From contig CAVPDQ010000006.1 in assembly GCA_963702685.1 (NCBI GenBank), positions 124,001 through 188,000 of the forward strand: DNA of 64,000 nucleotides, given 5' to 3'. Shown here piece by piece: positions 41,971 through 54,023 of the stretch. The translations under genes and the position numbers were made by a program. The notes under the pieces are model-generated. The model saw only the letters and a list, made by a program, of their open reading frames with translations, made no database searches and had not been told where the DNA came from. Each line of letters opens with the position of its first letter. Positions within the stretch are counted from its first letter, which is position 1. Origin of the DNA: AP-15 sp963702685. Its GTDB lineage: Bacteria; Pseudomonadota; Alphaproteobacteria; ATCC43930; CGMCC-115725.

Positions 41971-43389
41971 TCACCAGCGTATGGCGACCTTCAAGCTCGA
42001 CGGCGGCACGACCGCGCAATCGATCCCTTTTTTGTGCAGCGAGGCGCAGGCGCTCTGCGCTTCCTGCGGCGTGAAATTGGTCAGCCGGGCACGGTAGAGC
42101 CGAGCTTTTGCGGTCTTGCCGGTCTCGACGATCTGCAGCCGCTTGCCTTTGGCGACGGCGAGACCGGCGGCAGCATGGCCGGCCTTCTCCGCCCCGCTCT
42201 CGGCATGAAACGCGCCGAGCTGAATGCCCCAGCGCTCGGCGGGGGCGGCTTCGCGCGGTTGATGCGGCAGCACCGCGGCATCGGCTTTGGTCACCGGCGA
42301 GAGATGCTTGGCAAGGCGCGCCGCGGCCTTGGTCAACAAACCCGGCTTCGGCTTGGGCGGTGTCGGCTCCGCCGTCGCCACCGCCGCATGCGGCGGCGCT
42401 GGTGGTTGACGCCGCGCCAAGGTCGGGCTGGCGACGCCGAGCTCGGCAAAGCCGCGGTCGAGCAAAGCGCCCATTTCGCGGTCGCGGGTGCCAGCCGATG
42501 GGCCGCCCATGATCACCCCGAGCAAACGGTGACCGTCGCGCACCGCTGACGCGGCGAGGTTGAAGCCCGAAGCGCGGATATATCCGGTCTTGATGCCGTC
42601 GGCCCCGGCATACCAATCGAGCAGATGATTGTGGTTGGTGATGATCCGGCCGTGAAATTCGAACTGCCGCGTCGAGAAGTACCGATATTTTTGCGGAAAA
42701 TCATGCAGCAGCGCCAGCGCCAGCTGGGCCACGTCGCGCGCCGTCGTGTGCTGCTCCGGATCGGGCAGGCCGGAAGCATTGTGGTAGGCGGTGGCAGTCA
42801 GTCCGAGCTGGCGGGCTTTGCTGGTCATCCGCTCGGCAAAGGCCGGCTCGCTGCCGGCCAGACCCTCGGCCAGCACCACGGCGGCATCATTGGCCGAGCG
42901 GGTGACGACGCCGAGGATCAAATCCTGCACCTGCACCGAATCGCCCGGCCGCAAGCCGAGCTTGGTCGGAGACTGGCTCGCCGCCAGCGCCGAAACCGGG
43001 AAATACTGGTCGAGCCGCACGCGCCCCGAATTCAAGTCCTCAAAGGTGAGGTAGAGCGTCATCAGCTTGGTCAGCGACGCCGGATAGGTCGGCGCGTCGG
43101 CGTTTTCCTCGCTCAGCACTTTCCCGGTATCGGCGTCGAGCAGGATCGATTCGCTGACCGGCGCCGGCGCGAAGCCGGTCGTGGCCGCCTGCGTATGGTG
43201 ATGATGCGCATGGTGTGTCGCCTCGGCCGGAGTGGGCCGGAACAAGACCAAGCCAGCGATACCGCCGCCGCAGAGCGCCCAAAAAATCATGTTGTGCCCG
43301 CGGCGAGCGCCGCCAGGCGGGTCTTTCGAAACCTTCACCACACCCCCCGCTTCCCCCACAGAGACCGTGCGAAATCCAGGATTGCGCAT
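41971..43389 (-). CDS. D-alanyl-D-alanine carboxypeptidase with C-terminal SPOR domain
   Basis: A 472-residue penicillin-binding protein of the DacA/S11 family. A single membrane anchor (IFWALCGGGIAGLVLF) follows a short cytoplasmic start. Active-site motifs are SxxK (PASLTKLMTLYL), SxN (TRSANDAAVVLAEG) and KTG (GIKTGYIRASG). After a Pro-rich linker, a SPOR domain (WGIQLGAFHAESGAEKAG, LYRARLTNFTPQEAQSACA) would bind denuded septal peptidoglycan. The His-rich segment THHAHHHHTQ after the anchor is unusual. It trims stem peptides and may localise to division sites. Confidence 0.9.
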   Translation of the reverse strand: MRNPGFRTVSVGEAGGVVKVSKDPPGGARRGHNMIFWALCGGGIAGLVLFRPTPAEATHHAHHHHTQAATTGFAPAPVSESILLDADTGKVLSEENADAPTYPASLTKLMTLYLTFEDLNSGRVRLDQYFPVSALAASQSPTKLGLRPGDSVQVQDLILGVVTRSANDAAVVLAEGLAGSEPAFAERMTSKARQLGLTATAYHNASGLPDPEQHTTARDVAQLALALLHDFPQKYRYFSTRQFEFHGRIITNHNHLLDWYAGADGIKTGYIRASGFNLAASAVRDGHRLLGVIMGGPSAGTRDREMGALLDRGFAELGVASPTLARRQPPAPPHAAVATAEPTPPKPKPGLLTKAAARLAKHLSPVTKADAAVLPHQPREAAPAERWGIQLGAFHAESGAEKAGHAAAGLAVAKGKRLQIVETGKTAKARLYRARLTNFTPQEAQSACASLHKKGIDCAVVPPSSLKVAIRW

Positions 43390-43572
43390 GATCGCTATTG
43401 CCGACAGTAAAAAGAACTTCGGCCGATGTCCAGAATTTGCGCCATCCCACGCGATCGGCTTTGCCGACAAACGTCCGGGAGGCCGGAGCCGGGCTCGCCG
43501 TCGGGTCCGGCGGTGACGGGTCGGCAGGGCTCTGTTAACCTCGGCTTCCGAACCGGAGGGGAGAGCCTGCCG

Positions 43573-43770
43573 ATGCCACCGGAAATCACCGACGAAGCCC
43601 TCGACTTTCTGCTGGCCCGCGCTGGGCTGCATTTGAGCGACGAGCAAAGGGCCGAGTTGAAGAGCGTCTATGCGGGTCTCGCGGCGATGGCCGAGCGGGT
43701 CAGACGGCCTCGCGGCCGGATGGCCGAGCCGGCGACGAGCTATGGCTTTGCCGAGGAGGACCTGCAATGA
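43573..43770 (+). CDS. Small GatC/AtzG-like protein, partner of the amidase
   Basis: A 65-residue helical protein (PPEITDEALDFLLARAGLHL, SDEQRAELKSVYAGLAAM, then EPATSYGF). The size, position and overlap (ATGA) with the amidase gene mirror the AtzG-AtzE pair, in which a GatC-like subunit wraps around an amidase and stabilises it. Sequence similarity to GatC is weak, so the role is mainly inferred from context. A purine-rich site precedes ATG 43573. Confidence 0.65.
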   Translation: MPPEITDEALDFLLARAGLHLSDEQRAELKSVYAGLAAMAERVRRPRGRMAEPATSYGFAEEDLQ

Positions 43771-45176
43771 GCGAGCGAATCCCGACCCTCGCCGAAGCGG
43801 CAAAGCTGATCGCGGCGAAAAAGCTGTCGCCGGTCGAATTGACGCGCGCCTGCCTCGATCGCGTCGCAGCGCTCGACGGCCGATTGCACGCCTTTATCCA
43901 TCCCACACCCGAGCGGGCGCTGGCCGAGGCGCGGGCGGCCGAAGCAGCGATCATGGCGAATGGCCCGAAGGGGCCGCTGCACGGCATCCCGATCGGGCTC
44001 AAGGACATCGTCGACACCAAAGGCATTCCGACCACCTGCCAGTCGAAGCTCCTCGCCGACAACATTCCCGACGCCGACGCAACCTGCGCCGAACGCCTTG
44101 CCGCCGCCGGAACGGTGCTGATGGGCAAGTTGACGACGCATGAGTTCGCCGATGGCGGACCGAGCTTCGACCTGCCCGCACCGCCGGCACGCAACCCGTG
44201 GAACCCCGAGCATTTCACCGCCGGCAGCAGCAGCGGCACCGGCGCGGCGGTGGCTTCGGGCATGATCCTCGGCGGCATCGGCACCGACACCGGCGGCTCG
44301 ATCCGAGGGCCTGCGGCGCTGTGCGGCATTGCCGGGATCAAGCCGACCTATGGCCTCGTCAGCCGTGCCGGGGTCGCCCCCGCCGCCTTCAGCCTCGACC
44401 ATATCGGTCCGATGGCGTGGACCGCCGAGGATTGCGCGCTGATGCTGCAAGCCCTGGCCGGCCACGACCCGCGCGACCCGGCGAGCGCCAAGCGGCCGGT
44501 GCCGGATTACACCGCGCTCCTCGGCCGTGGGGTCAAGGGGCTCAGGATCGGCGTGATCCACCATTTCCACGAGACCGACCACAAGGTCGCCCCGGCGACC
44601 CAGCGCGGCATCGACGGCGCCATCGCGACGTTCCGCGGTCTCGGCGCCGAAATCCGCGAGGTGCAATTGTCGCCGCTGCAGGATTGGGCGGCCTGCGGCT
44701 CGCTGATCTCGATCACCGAGCGTGCCGCGGCCTACGAGGAATGGGCGCGCACCCGGCTCGGCGATTTTGGCGAGCGGATGCGGAGCCGCCTGATGCTCGG
44801 CGCCTTTGTTTCGGGGGTCGATTATGTCCAGGCGCTGCGGCGCCGGCGCGAATTGCGCGCCGAGCTGCAACAGGCGATGAAGGGGCTCGATGCGGTCCTG
44901 ACCGCAACCCAGCCGGCCGAGGCGGCAAAGATCGACGCCGTGCCGAAATGGGACCTGTTCGAAAAGCCGGGCTTTATGATGCCGTTCAACGTCGCCGGCT
45001 ATCCGGCGATCTCGGTCTGCGCCGGGTTTGGCGAAGGCGGATTGCCGGTCGCGATCCAGCTCGTCGGCAAGCCGTTCCAGGAGCCGACCCTGCTCCGCAT
45101 CGCGCACAGCTTCGAGGAGGCCACCGACTTCCGCAACCGCCGTCCGGCTATGGCCGAAGCCCTCGCCGCCGCCTGA
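43767..45176 (+). CDS. Amidase signature enzyme (GatA/AtzE-like)
   Basis: A 469-residue hydrolase with the Ser-cisSer-Lys triad. Lys lies in GIPIGLKDIVDTKG, the Gly/Ser-rich signature is AGSSSGTGAAVASGMILGGI followed by GTDTGGSIRGPAALCGIAGI and KPTYGLVS. The protein could hydrolyse biuret-like, allophanate-like or other amides; it is not assigned to the Asp/Glu-tRNA amidotransferase because no gatB is adjacent and the small partner is divergent. It is followed after 22 bases by an SDR gene. Confidence 0.9.
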   Translation: MSERIPTLAEAAKLIAAKKLSPVELTRACLDRVAALDGRLHAFIHPTPERALAEARAAEAAIMANGPKGPLHGIPIGLKDIVDTKGIPTTCQSKLLADNIPDADATCAERLAAAGTVLMGKLTTHEFADGGPSFDLPAPPARNPWNPEHFTAGSSSGTGAAVASGMILGGIGTDTGGSIRGPAALCGIAGIKPTYGLVSRAGVAPAAFSLDHIGPMAWTAEDCALMLQALAGHDPRDPASAKRPVPDYTALLGRGVKGLRIGVIHHFHETDHKVAPATQRGIDGAIATFRGLGAEIREVQLSPLQDWAACGSLISITERAAAYEEWARTRLGDFGERMRSRLMLGAFVSGVDYVQALRRRRELRAELQQAMKGLDAVLTATQPAEAAKIDAVPKWDLFEKPGFMMPFNVAGYPAISVCAGFGEGGLPVAIQLVGKPFQEPTLLRIAHSFEEATDFRNRRPAMAEALAAA

Positions 45177-45198
45177 TTGCGCATTGAGGAGAGAACCG

Positions 45199-45952
45199 AT
45201 GGAGCTGAGGGGTGCGGTCGCGCTGGTGACGGGAGGAAATGGCGGGCTCGGCCAGCACATCTGTCGCGCGTTGGCGCGGGAGGGGGTGCATGTCGCCGTC
45301 ATGTATGCGCAAAGCCACGACCAGGCCCAGGGTGTCGCCCGCGAGCTCGGCTCGCGCTACCAGATCAATGCCGCCGCTTTCGCCTGCGACGTGACCGACG
45401 GCGCCGCCGTCGAGCGGGTGGTCGGCGAGGTCACCGGGCATTTCGGCCGTCTCGACATCCTCGTCAACGACGCCGCCTACAACAAGGCGATCCCATTCGC
45501 CGATCTCGACAGCCTGACGATGGAGGTTTGGGACAGGATCATCGCGGTCAACCTGACCGGGCCGATGCGCCTGATCAAAGCGGTGGCGCCGGTCATGAAG
45601 GCGCAAGGGCGCGGCCGCATCGTCAACATCGCCTCGGTCGCCGGGGTCGGGCCGACCGGCTCGTCGATCGCCTATGCAGTGTCGAAAGCGGGCCTTATCC
45701 ACTTGACGCGCTGCATGGCGGTCGCCTTGGCGCCTGAAACGCTGGTCAATTGCGTCGCACCCGGCCTTCTCGAAGGCACGCGCGCGACCTCCAATCTTCG
45801 CGCCGAGCAGATCCAAAACTCCGCCAGCACGTCATTGCTCAAAAAGCCGGCCGACAAGGACGACTGCGCCGACATGGTGGTCACGATGTGCCGCACCGAA
45901 ACCATGACCGGCCAGACGATGGTGATCGAACTCGGGCCGCTATTTTCGTTGA
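45199..45952 (+). pseudogene. SDR family oxidoreductase with a frameshift at its last residues
   Basis: A classical SDR of about 250 residues: ALVTGGNGGLGQHICRAL, LVNDAAYNKAIPF (an NDA variant of NNAG), IVNIASVAGVGPTGSSIAYAVSKAGL, and VNCVAPGLLEGTRAT. The frame reads through to 46158 over the antisense of the next gene, but one extra A near 45929 accounts for it: without that base the protein ends MVIDSGRYFR and stops at 45952, the usual SDR end. The real product is thus a normal SDR, assuming the extra base is an error or a recent mutation. It is co-directional with the amidase. Confidence 0.85.
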
Positions 45953-45977
45953 GGCCGCCGCAAGCAGCAGCACCTCG

Positions 45978-46805
45978 TCAGGCGGCGCGGCTCCAGCTCC
46001 ACCAGGCGCAGAGCGCCTCGCCCATGACGAGATCGAGGTCGCGGCCTTTCAGCCACGGCAATTCCTCGGTGAACATCCTCACGCATTGCCGCCACGAGCA
46101 CTTCATCTTGGTGATGTCGGTGCCCCAGAACATGCGCTCGGGGCCGAACGCGTCATAGACTTGGCGCAGATAGATGTGCAGCGCCGGGAACGGGTAGGCT
46201 TCGCTCGAATAGTGCGGCACACCGGTCGCCTTGACCGCGACATTCGGGAATTTCGCCAAGGCCAGAAGCTGCGGCATGTGGGTCATCGCCGCGGCGTCCT
46301 TGAGGGCGCTGGTGCCGCCGCGGCCGCCCAAATGGTCGATCGTCAGACGCAAGCCGGGGTGGCGCTCGGCGATACGGCCGATTTCCGCGAGCGAGTCGGT
46401 CGCCAGCATCGCAATCGGGACACCGGCCCTTTCGGCTTCCGCCCAGAGCCAATCGATCGTGCCGTCGGCGAGCCAACGCCGCGCCGGATCGGCGAGAAAC
46501 CCATAGCGCAGCCCGAGCATGCCGGGTTGTCCCCGCCAGCTCGCGAGCCGGGCGCGCGATTCCGGCCGGTCCAGCGGCACGGCACCCATGACGGCAAAGC
46601 GGCCGGGGTAGCTCTCGACCGCAGCGAGCGCCATCTCGGTCGAATTCGGGTCCCAGCCGGGCGGGTGAATAACCGCGCCATCGACGCCTGCTTCGTCCAT
46701 CAGCGCAATCGCCTCCTCCGGGGTGAAGGCGGTCACCTGGCGATGCGACAGGTTGCTCGGCAAGCCCGAGCCCCACAGATGGATTTGAGCGTCGATGATC
46801 TGCAC
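45978..46805 (-). CDS. Amidohydrolase family protein
   Basis: A 275-residue TIM-barrel hydrolase of the amidohydrolase 2 type. Metal ligands are expected in IIDAQIHLWGSG (x-H), LRLTIDHLGGRGG and RMFWGTDITKM (catalytic Asp). This group contains lactonases such as 2-pyrone-4,6-dicarboxylate hydrolase and fucono-lactonases, and many unassigned members. ATG 46805 is the natural family start. It lies tail-to-tail with the SDR gene. Confidence 0.87.
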   Translation of the reverse strand: MQIIDAQIHLWGSGLPSNLSHRQVTAFTPEEAIALMDEAGVDGAVIHPPGWDPNSTEMALAAVESYPGRFAVMGAVPLDRPESRARLASWRGQPGMLGLRYGFLADPARRWLADGTIDWLWAEAERAGVPIAMLATDSLAEIGRIAERHPGLRLTIDHLGGRGGTSALKDAAAMTHMPQLLALAKFPNVAVKATGVPHYSSEAYPFPALHIYLRQVYDAFGPERMFWGTDITKMKCSWRQCVRMFTEELPWLKGRDLDLVMGEALCAWWSWSRAA

Positions 46806-46887
46806 CGCCGTTGCTCCCTTCGTTTTGTGCTCGCGCCGGCGTGGCCGCGACGCGCTCTATTGGAAAAAGCCGCCGAGCCGTGCGCCG

Positions 46888-49577
<2,690 letters not shown>

Positions 49578-49581
<4 letters not shown>

Positions 49582-50189
49582 CGGATACCCGCCTCGCCGA
49601 CGACGCGGGCGATCTCTTCGCGCACCAGCCGCTCGACAATCGTCGGGAGGTGCTCGTCGAGCCACGCCTGCAGCAACGGACGCAGCGTCTCACGGACGAT
49701 TTCTTCGAGCGTGCGGTCGCCGGGGCCCATCAGCAATTCTCCCTCGCGCGAGCGGTCGCGCGGCATGGCGCCAAGGCGGGCAAAGGACGCGGCTGCCGCC
49801 TCCGAGGTCGCCGCCGAAAGAATCCGCTCGCGCACAGGCGGCAGGCTCGGTCCGACCGCCGGGTCGGCGCGCGGTGGTTCGGCGCGCGGCGGTTCGGGCT
49901 CGATGCGCGGGCCCAACGGCGGCAATGGCGGCAATGGCGAAGGCGTCGCCGCCGCTTCCAGCGGAGTCAGCTTTGGGCCATCGGGTGGCACCCCGGGTTG
50001 GATGCGGCGCACCGAGCCGTCCTCGCCAACCGCTTCGGTGAGCTCGAGGATGTCGCTCTTTTCGGTTGGCGCCCGACGGGGCGGATCGCCGGGCCGGCCG
50101 TCCTCGGCGATGATCCGGCTGATCGAGGCGATAATCTCCTCCATCGACGGTTCCGGCGAGGGCTTTGGCAAAGGGTTCGAGTCCGACAT
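49578..50189 (-). CDS. PopZ-like polar organising protein (DUF2497)
   Basis: A 203-residue acidic, Pro-rich protein. The N-terminal helix PEPSMEEIIASISRIIAEDG and the C-terminal helices DRTLEEIVRETLRPLLQAWL and DEHLPTIVERLVREEIARV are the two conserved ends of DUF2497/PopZ; the middle is disordered Pro/Ala/Glu sequence. PopZ forms a polar matrix that anchors the chromosome and cell-cycle factors in Caulobacter. ATG 50189 matches the family start. It overlaps valS, an association conserved in many alphaproteobacteria. Confidence 0.88.
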
Positions 50190-50273
50190 CGAGCAAACCA
50201 CCGCGGGCAGGTGACCATCTAACCTAGAGGATGGCGGACCGATTTTCCAGCACCGGCGGCGGAGCCAGACCCT

Positions 50274-51671
50274 TCACTCTTTCAGGCCGCCGCCAAAGCC
50301 GATCCATTTGTCGCGCACCTGCTTGAAATGACGCTCCATATCGTAGAGCTGCACCGGCAGATGCAGCTCGGGCGCCACCAGCCGGCCGATCGCCGCGGCG
50401 ATGTTGTATTCGGCGACGGCGGCGTCGTGCTCGGCCGTGATCAGCTGCTGCTGGGTCACAAAAAGCTGCTGGTTGGCGATCAGCACATCGAGGGTGGTGC
50501 GCGAGCCGACCAATGCTTCCTGCTGGGTGCCTTCGAGAGCGATCTGGGCGGCGCGCACCGCTGCGGCGAAGGACTGGATGCTGGCCCGCGCCGCCTTCAG
50601 GGCTTCCCAGTTCTGGGTCGCCGTCTGCACCGCCGCGCGGCGGGCATCATCGACCTGGCTGCGCCGCTGCCCGACCGTCTGCTCGGCCTGCCGGGTCTGC
50701 GAATAGATTGCCCCGCCTTCGTAGAGCGGCATCGTCATCTGCGCCAGCACCGTGCCCGTGTTGGCTAAAAATCCCTTGAACGTGATCGACGGGTCCTGCT
50801 GGCGCGCGACATTGCCGACGATCGAAATCTGCGGCAGCAATTGCCCGCGTACGACATCGATATTGTCGCGCGCGGCAAGCTCGGCGAAGTTCGCCGAAAT
50901 GACGCTGAAGTTGTTATGGGCGGCAAGCGTCTGCGCTTCCTCACGCGTCGCCGGCAGGGTCGGACGCTCGCGCGGCAACAGCAGGCGACCCGGCGGGCGG
51001 CCGACCGCGCGGACATAGTTGGCTCGGCTTTGCGCCAAAGTGCCCTCCGCCGCGATCAGCGTCGCGCTCGCCTGCGCCAGCGACGATTCGGCCTGGGCCA
51101 CATCGGTGCGGGTCACTTCGCCGACGCGAAACCGGTCTTGCGTCGCCTCGAGCTGCTTTTTCAGCACCTGCTCGTTGTTGCGGTTGACCTCGACCAGCGC
51201 CTGGTCGCGCACCACGTCGAGATAGGCCTGGGCCACCGATTGGAACACCGAGGTCTCGACCGCCAAGGTCTGCGCCCGCGTCGATTCGACGGTCTCGGTC
51301 GCCTGGCGGGTCTGCGCCACCGTCCGGCCGCCGCTGTAAACCGGCTGGGTTACCTGGATCCCAACCTGGTTCGGCCGGGTGTTGGCGATGACATTATTGA
51401 CGGTTTCCTTGGCCAGCAACCCTTCCCGCTGAAGGCCGACCTGGCCGGTGAAGTTGACCGTCGGCCGCCAGCCCGCCAGCGCCTGCGGCACCTGCTCGTC
51501 GGTGGCGCGCAACAGCGCGCGTTGGGCGAGCAGCTGGGGGTTGGTGTTGTAGGCTTCGGCGAGCGCCTGGGTCAGCGTCTGAGCCTGCGCCGAAGCCGTG
51601 GCGAGCAGCAGGCCAACGCCAACCGTCGCCGCCGCGCCGCGACGGGCCAATCGCTCGGCTCGCGGCATCAT
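50274..51671 (-). CDS. TolC family outer membrane channel
   Basis: A 465-residue outer membrane efflux/secretion channel. A signal peptide (TVGVGLLLATASAQA) precedes repeated helical hairpins: TLTQALAEAYNTNPQLLAQR, VTQPVYSGGRTVAQTRQATE, RVGEVTRTDVAQAESSLAQA, YVRAVGRPPGRLLLP and VGSRTTLDVLIANQQLF (second pseudo-repeat). It would pair with RND pumps or a type I secretion exporter, none of which is in the window; the broken repeat-rich secreted protein at 57.8-61.1 kb is a possible cargo. It follows the pcm-like gene on the same strand. Confidence 0.93.
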   Translation of the reverse strand: MMPRAERLARRGAAATVGVGLLLATASAQAQTLTQALAEAYNTNPQLLAQRALLRATDEQVPQALAGWRPTVNFTGQVGLQREGLLAKETVNNVIANTRPNQVGIQVTQPVYSGGRTVAQTRQATETVESTRAQTLAVETSVFQSVAQAYLDVVRDQALVEVNRNNEQVLKKQLEATQDRFRVGEVTRTDVAQAESSLAQASATLIAAEGTLAQSRANYVRAVGRPPGRLLLPRERPTLPATREEAQTLAAHNNFSVISANFAELAARDNIDVVRGQLLPQISIVGNVARQQDPSITFKGFLANTGTVLAQMTMPLYEGGAIYSQTRQAEQTVGQRRSQVDDARRAAVQTATQNWEALKAARASIQSFAAAVRAAQIALEGTQQEALVGSRTTLDVLIANQQLFVTQQQLITAEHDAAVAEYNIAAAIGRLVAPELHLPVQLYDMERHFKQVRDKWIGFGGGLKE

Positions 51672-51703
51672 AGCCTCGGCGGTTGAGCAGGCAAGACGGT
51701 CAC

Positions 51704-51775
51704 CTCAAAACGCAAAGACGGGTCAAAACGCAAAGCCGGGTCAGAACGCAAAGCCGGGTCAGAACGCAAAGACGG
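51704..51775. repeat. 18-base tandem repeat, four copies, at the 3' end of the pcm-like gene
   Basis: Units 51704-51721, 51722-51739, 51740-51757 and 51758-51775 differ at only a few bases. On the minus strand each reads Pro-(Val/Gly)-Phe-Ala-Phe-stop. The copy at 51758-51775 supplies the actual end of the methyltransferase; the other three lie downstream as noncoding duplicates. Confidence 0.93.
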
Positions 51776-52415
51776 GCTTGGGCGCAAAGCCCGGCAGAAA
51801 CGGGATCGCCGCATCGAAGATAACGCGCTGCGCGACCACACCGCCAGCCCGGGTCACGACCGTCGCGCGTCCGACGCCCGCATTGGCGCGGATCACGGCC
51901 ACCAGGCGGCCGCCTTCGGCGAGCTGAGCCGTGATCTTGGCCGGCACCTCGGCGACCGCGCCACCGAACAGGATCGCGTCATAGGGTGAGCGTGCGGCGT
52001 AGCCCTCGGCGAGCGGCCCCTCGACGACATTGACCGCGGAAATGCCGTGCTCGACCAGAGCGGCACGGGCGCGGCGCGCCAATTCGGCGTCCTCTTCGAG
52101 CGCCACGACGTTGCGCGCCAGCACCGCCATCAACGCGGCTTCATAGCCCGATCCGGCGCCGACCAGCAGCACCGTGTCGCCGCGCCCGATCATCGCCGCT
52201 TGCAGCAGGCGCGCCGCCACCATCGGCTCCAGCAGGCAGCGCCCGCCGCCGAGCGGCAGGTCCTCGTCGACATAGGCTATCGCGCGCAGCTGCGCCGGCA
52301 CGAACAGCTCGCGCCGGGTCGCCGCAAAGGCGCCGATGACGCGCTCGTCGGTGACCTTGTTTGGCCGAAGCTGGCTCTCGATCATCGCCGATCGAGCCGC
52401 CTCGCGCTCGCTCAT
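51759..52415 (-). CDS. Protein-L-isoaspartate O-methyltransferase family protein
   Basis: A 218-residue PCMT-fold protein: SEREAARSAMIESQLRPNKV, REFVPAQL-like segment RRELFVPAQLRAIAYVDED, LLVGAGSGYEAALMAVLAR (SAM motif I) and YDAILFGGAVAEVP. The usual catalytic Ser of true PCMTs (TISAPHMHA region) is replaced here by CLLEPMVAARLLQA, as in the alphaproteobacterial TolC-associated group, so repair activity is uncertain. ATG 52415 follows GGGGGTGGG. The last residues are encoded by an 18-base minisatellite unit. Confidence 0.85.
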   Translation of the reverse strand: MSEREAARSAMIESQLRPNKVTDERVIGAFAATRRELFVPAQLRAIAYVDEDLPLGGGRCLLEPMVAARLLQAAMIGRGDTVLLVGAGSGYEAALMAVLARNVVALEEDAELARRARAALVEHGISAVNVVEGPLAEGYAARSPYDAILFGGAVAEVPAKITAQLAEGGRLVAVIRANAGVGRATVVTRAGGVVAQRVIFDAAIPFLPGFAPKPVFAF

Positions 52416-52458
52416 CCCACCCCCGCCCGCGAATAACGCCCGCGAATAACGAACGGCG

Positions 52459-53002
52459 TTATATCGGCCCGGTGGAGCGAGCACAATCGGTGGCCGGGCT
52501 GTCGGCGCCGCATGGCAGGCGTTCGACCCGCTCGCTCGCCGGCAGGCGGGCGAGCAGCTCCGCAGCGGTGAGCCCGAGCCGCGGGTGCCGCCAGGCCGGC
52601 GCGATTTCGGCGAGCGGCATCAGCACAAACCGGCGCTGATGCAGGCGCGGATGCGGCAAAACCAGGTGCCGCGTCTCGACCAGCGCGCCGTTGTGATCGA
52701 GCAGATCGAGGTCGAGGGTGCGCGCCGCGTTCGGCACGCTGCGGATCCTGCCGAATTGCGCCTCGACCGATTGCATGCAGCCCGAGGAGGTCGGTTGCAT
52801 CACGCCCGGTGTCGAGCGCGGCGACGGCGTTGACGAACCACGGCTGGTCCGAACGCGGCACCGGCTCGCTGCGATACCAGGAAGAGCGGGCGGCGACGCC
52901 GATGCCGCGGGCCTCGAGCTCGGCAAGCGCGGCCGCCAAGGTCCGAATCGGCGGGCCGAAGCGCGCGCTCGCGAGATTGCCGCCGAGACCGATCAGGATC
53001 AC
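52459..53002 (-). pseudogene. folK: 2-amino-4-hydroxy-6-hydroxymethyldihydropteridine pyrophosphokinase, frameshifted
   Basis: The first frame (GTG 53002) gives VILIGLGGNLAS, SSWYRSEPVPRSDQPWFVNA; the second gives VEAQFGRIRSVPNAARTLDL, DLLDHNGALVETRHLVLPHP and RLHQRRFVLMPLAEIAPAW. Together they make a full-length HPPK with the ATP/magnesium motif DLDLLDH. One extra base near 52766-52770 separates them. FolK is essential for folate synthesis, so an error in the assembled sequence is the simplest explanation unless a second copy exists. Confidence 0.87.
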
Positions 53003-53026
53003 GCGGCGGGCCCGACGGACCCCCCC

Positions 53027-53819
53027 TCACCACTTGTTGCGCAGCTCGCGCAGCCGCAGAAAGACGGTCTTCGGATCGGGCTTCTCCGGGAGGTCGGGGA
53101 ACGCCTCCCGCAGGCGGCGGATCACCGAGGGGCTGGTGAGCCGGAAAAAGGTGTTGATCTCGCGCTCGACCCCGAGCGTGGTGACGAGCGGCTTTGTCGT
53201 ATCCTGCCTTTCGACCGTCGGCAGCATCCCTTTGGCCCGCGCGTTGTCGGGCTCGCGGTCGAGCGTAAAGGCGAGGTTGCGCGCGATATAATCGTGCCCG
53301 GGATAGATCAGCGTCGTCTCCGGCAATTTTTCGAGCTGGCTGGCAAAGGTGTTGTAGAGCTCGTTCGGGTGGCCGCCATTGTGGCAATTGCCGGCGCCGG
53401 CATTGAACAAGGGTGTCGCCGCAAAAAAGGGCGGGCGTGTCGGTGTGCGAGCGGATGCAGATATGCGACATCGTGTGGCCCGGCGTGTCGAGGCATTCGA
53501 GCTCGACCGTCTTGCCGACCTTGATCACATCGCCCGCCTTGAGCCCGCGGTCGATCCCGGCGATGCGGTCCTTCGCCCCGGCATGCGCCAGCAATTTGGC
53601 GCCGGTCGCGGCGATGACCTGGGTGTTGCCGCCGGTATGGTCGTGGTGCTCGTGGGTGTTGAGCACCTGGGTGATGGTCCAGCCCTTGGCCTTGGCCGCG
53701 GCGAGGCATTTCTGATGGTCGAGCGGATCGACCGCCAGCGCCTCGCCGGTTTCGGCGCAGGCGATCAGATAGTTGAAGTTGCGGCCGGCATTGGCGGTCC
53801 AAATCTGCTCGACGATCAT
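53027..53819 (-). pseudogene. gloB: Hydroxyacylglutathione hydrolase (glyoxalase II), frameshifted
   Basis: The first frame holds the N-terminal beta-lactamase fold: NFNYLIACAETGEALAVDP, metal motif THEHHDHTGG, CLDTPGHTMSHICI and FCGDTL. The second frame holds the rest: NAGAGNCHNGGHPNELYNTF, LIYPGHDYIARNLAFTLDRE and the substrate-binding end DPKTVFLRLRELRNKW. One extra T (an A on the plus strand, at 53409/53410) between them breaks the gene; without it the normal GDTLFNAGAG joins. The protein hydrolyses S-lactoylglutathione. The same GAACAAG context breaks the FadJ-like gene. Confidence 0.87.
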
Positions 53820-54023
53820 TTTTTGCCTCCGTGTTGGAGAACGGCGCGTGACCCGCTTCTATTGCGAGGGGCGGGGCTTGTCCACCGTGACGCGGGGCGC
53901 GGTCATCTCGCGCCGCCAGAGCCGGTCGATTGCGGCACAGATCGAGCTGTGTGAGCGCAATCACAGTCGTGTTTTCGCTGCAAGTGTATTGTAAGCTTTC
54001 GATGACCGAACCGGGAGGCCAGG

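Noticed and set aside
45953..46158. C-terminal extension of the SDR gene beyond its normal end
   Set aside because: It lies antisense to the amidohydrolase gene and disappears when one extra base near 45929 is removed, giving the standard SDR end.
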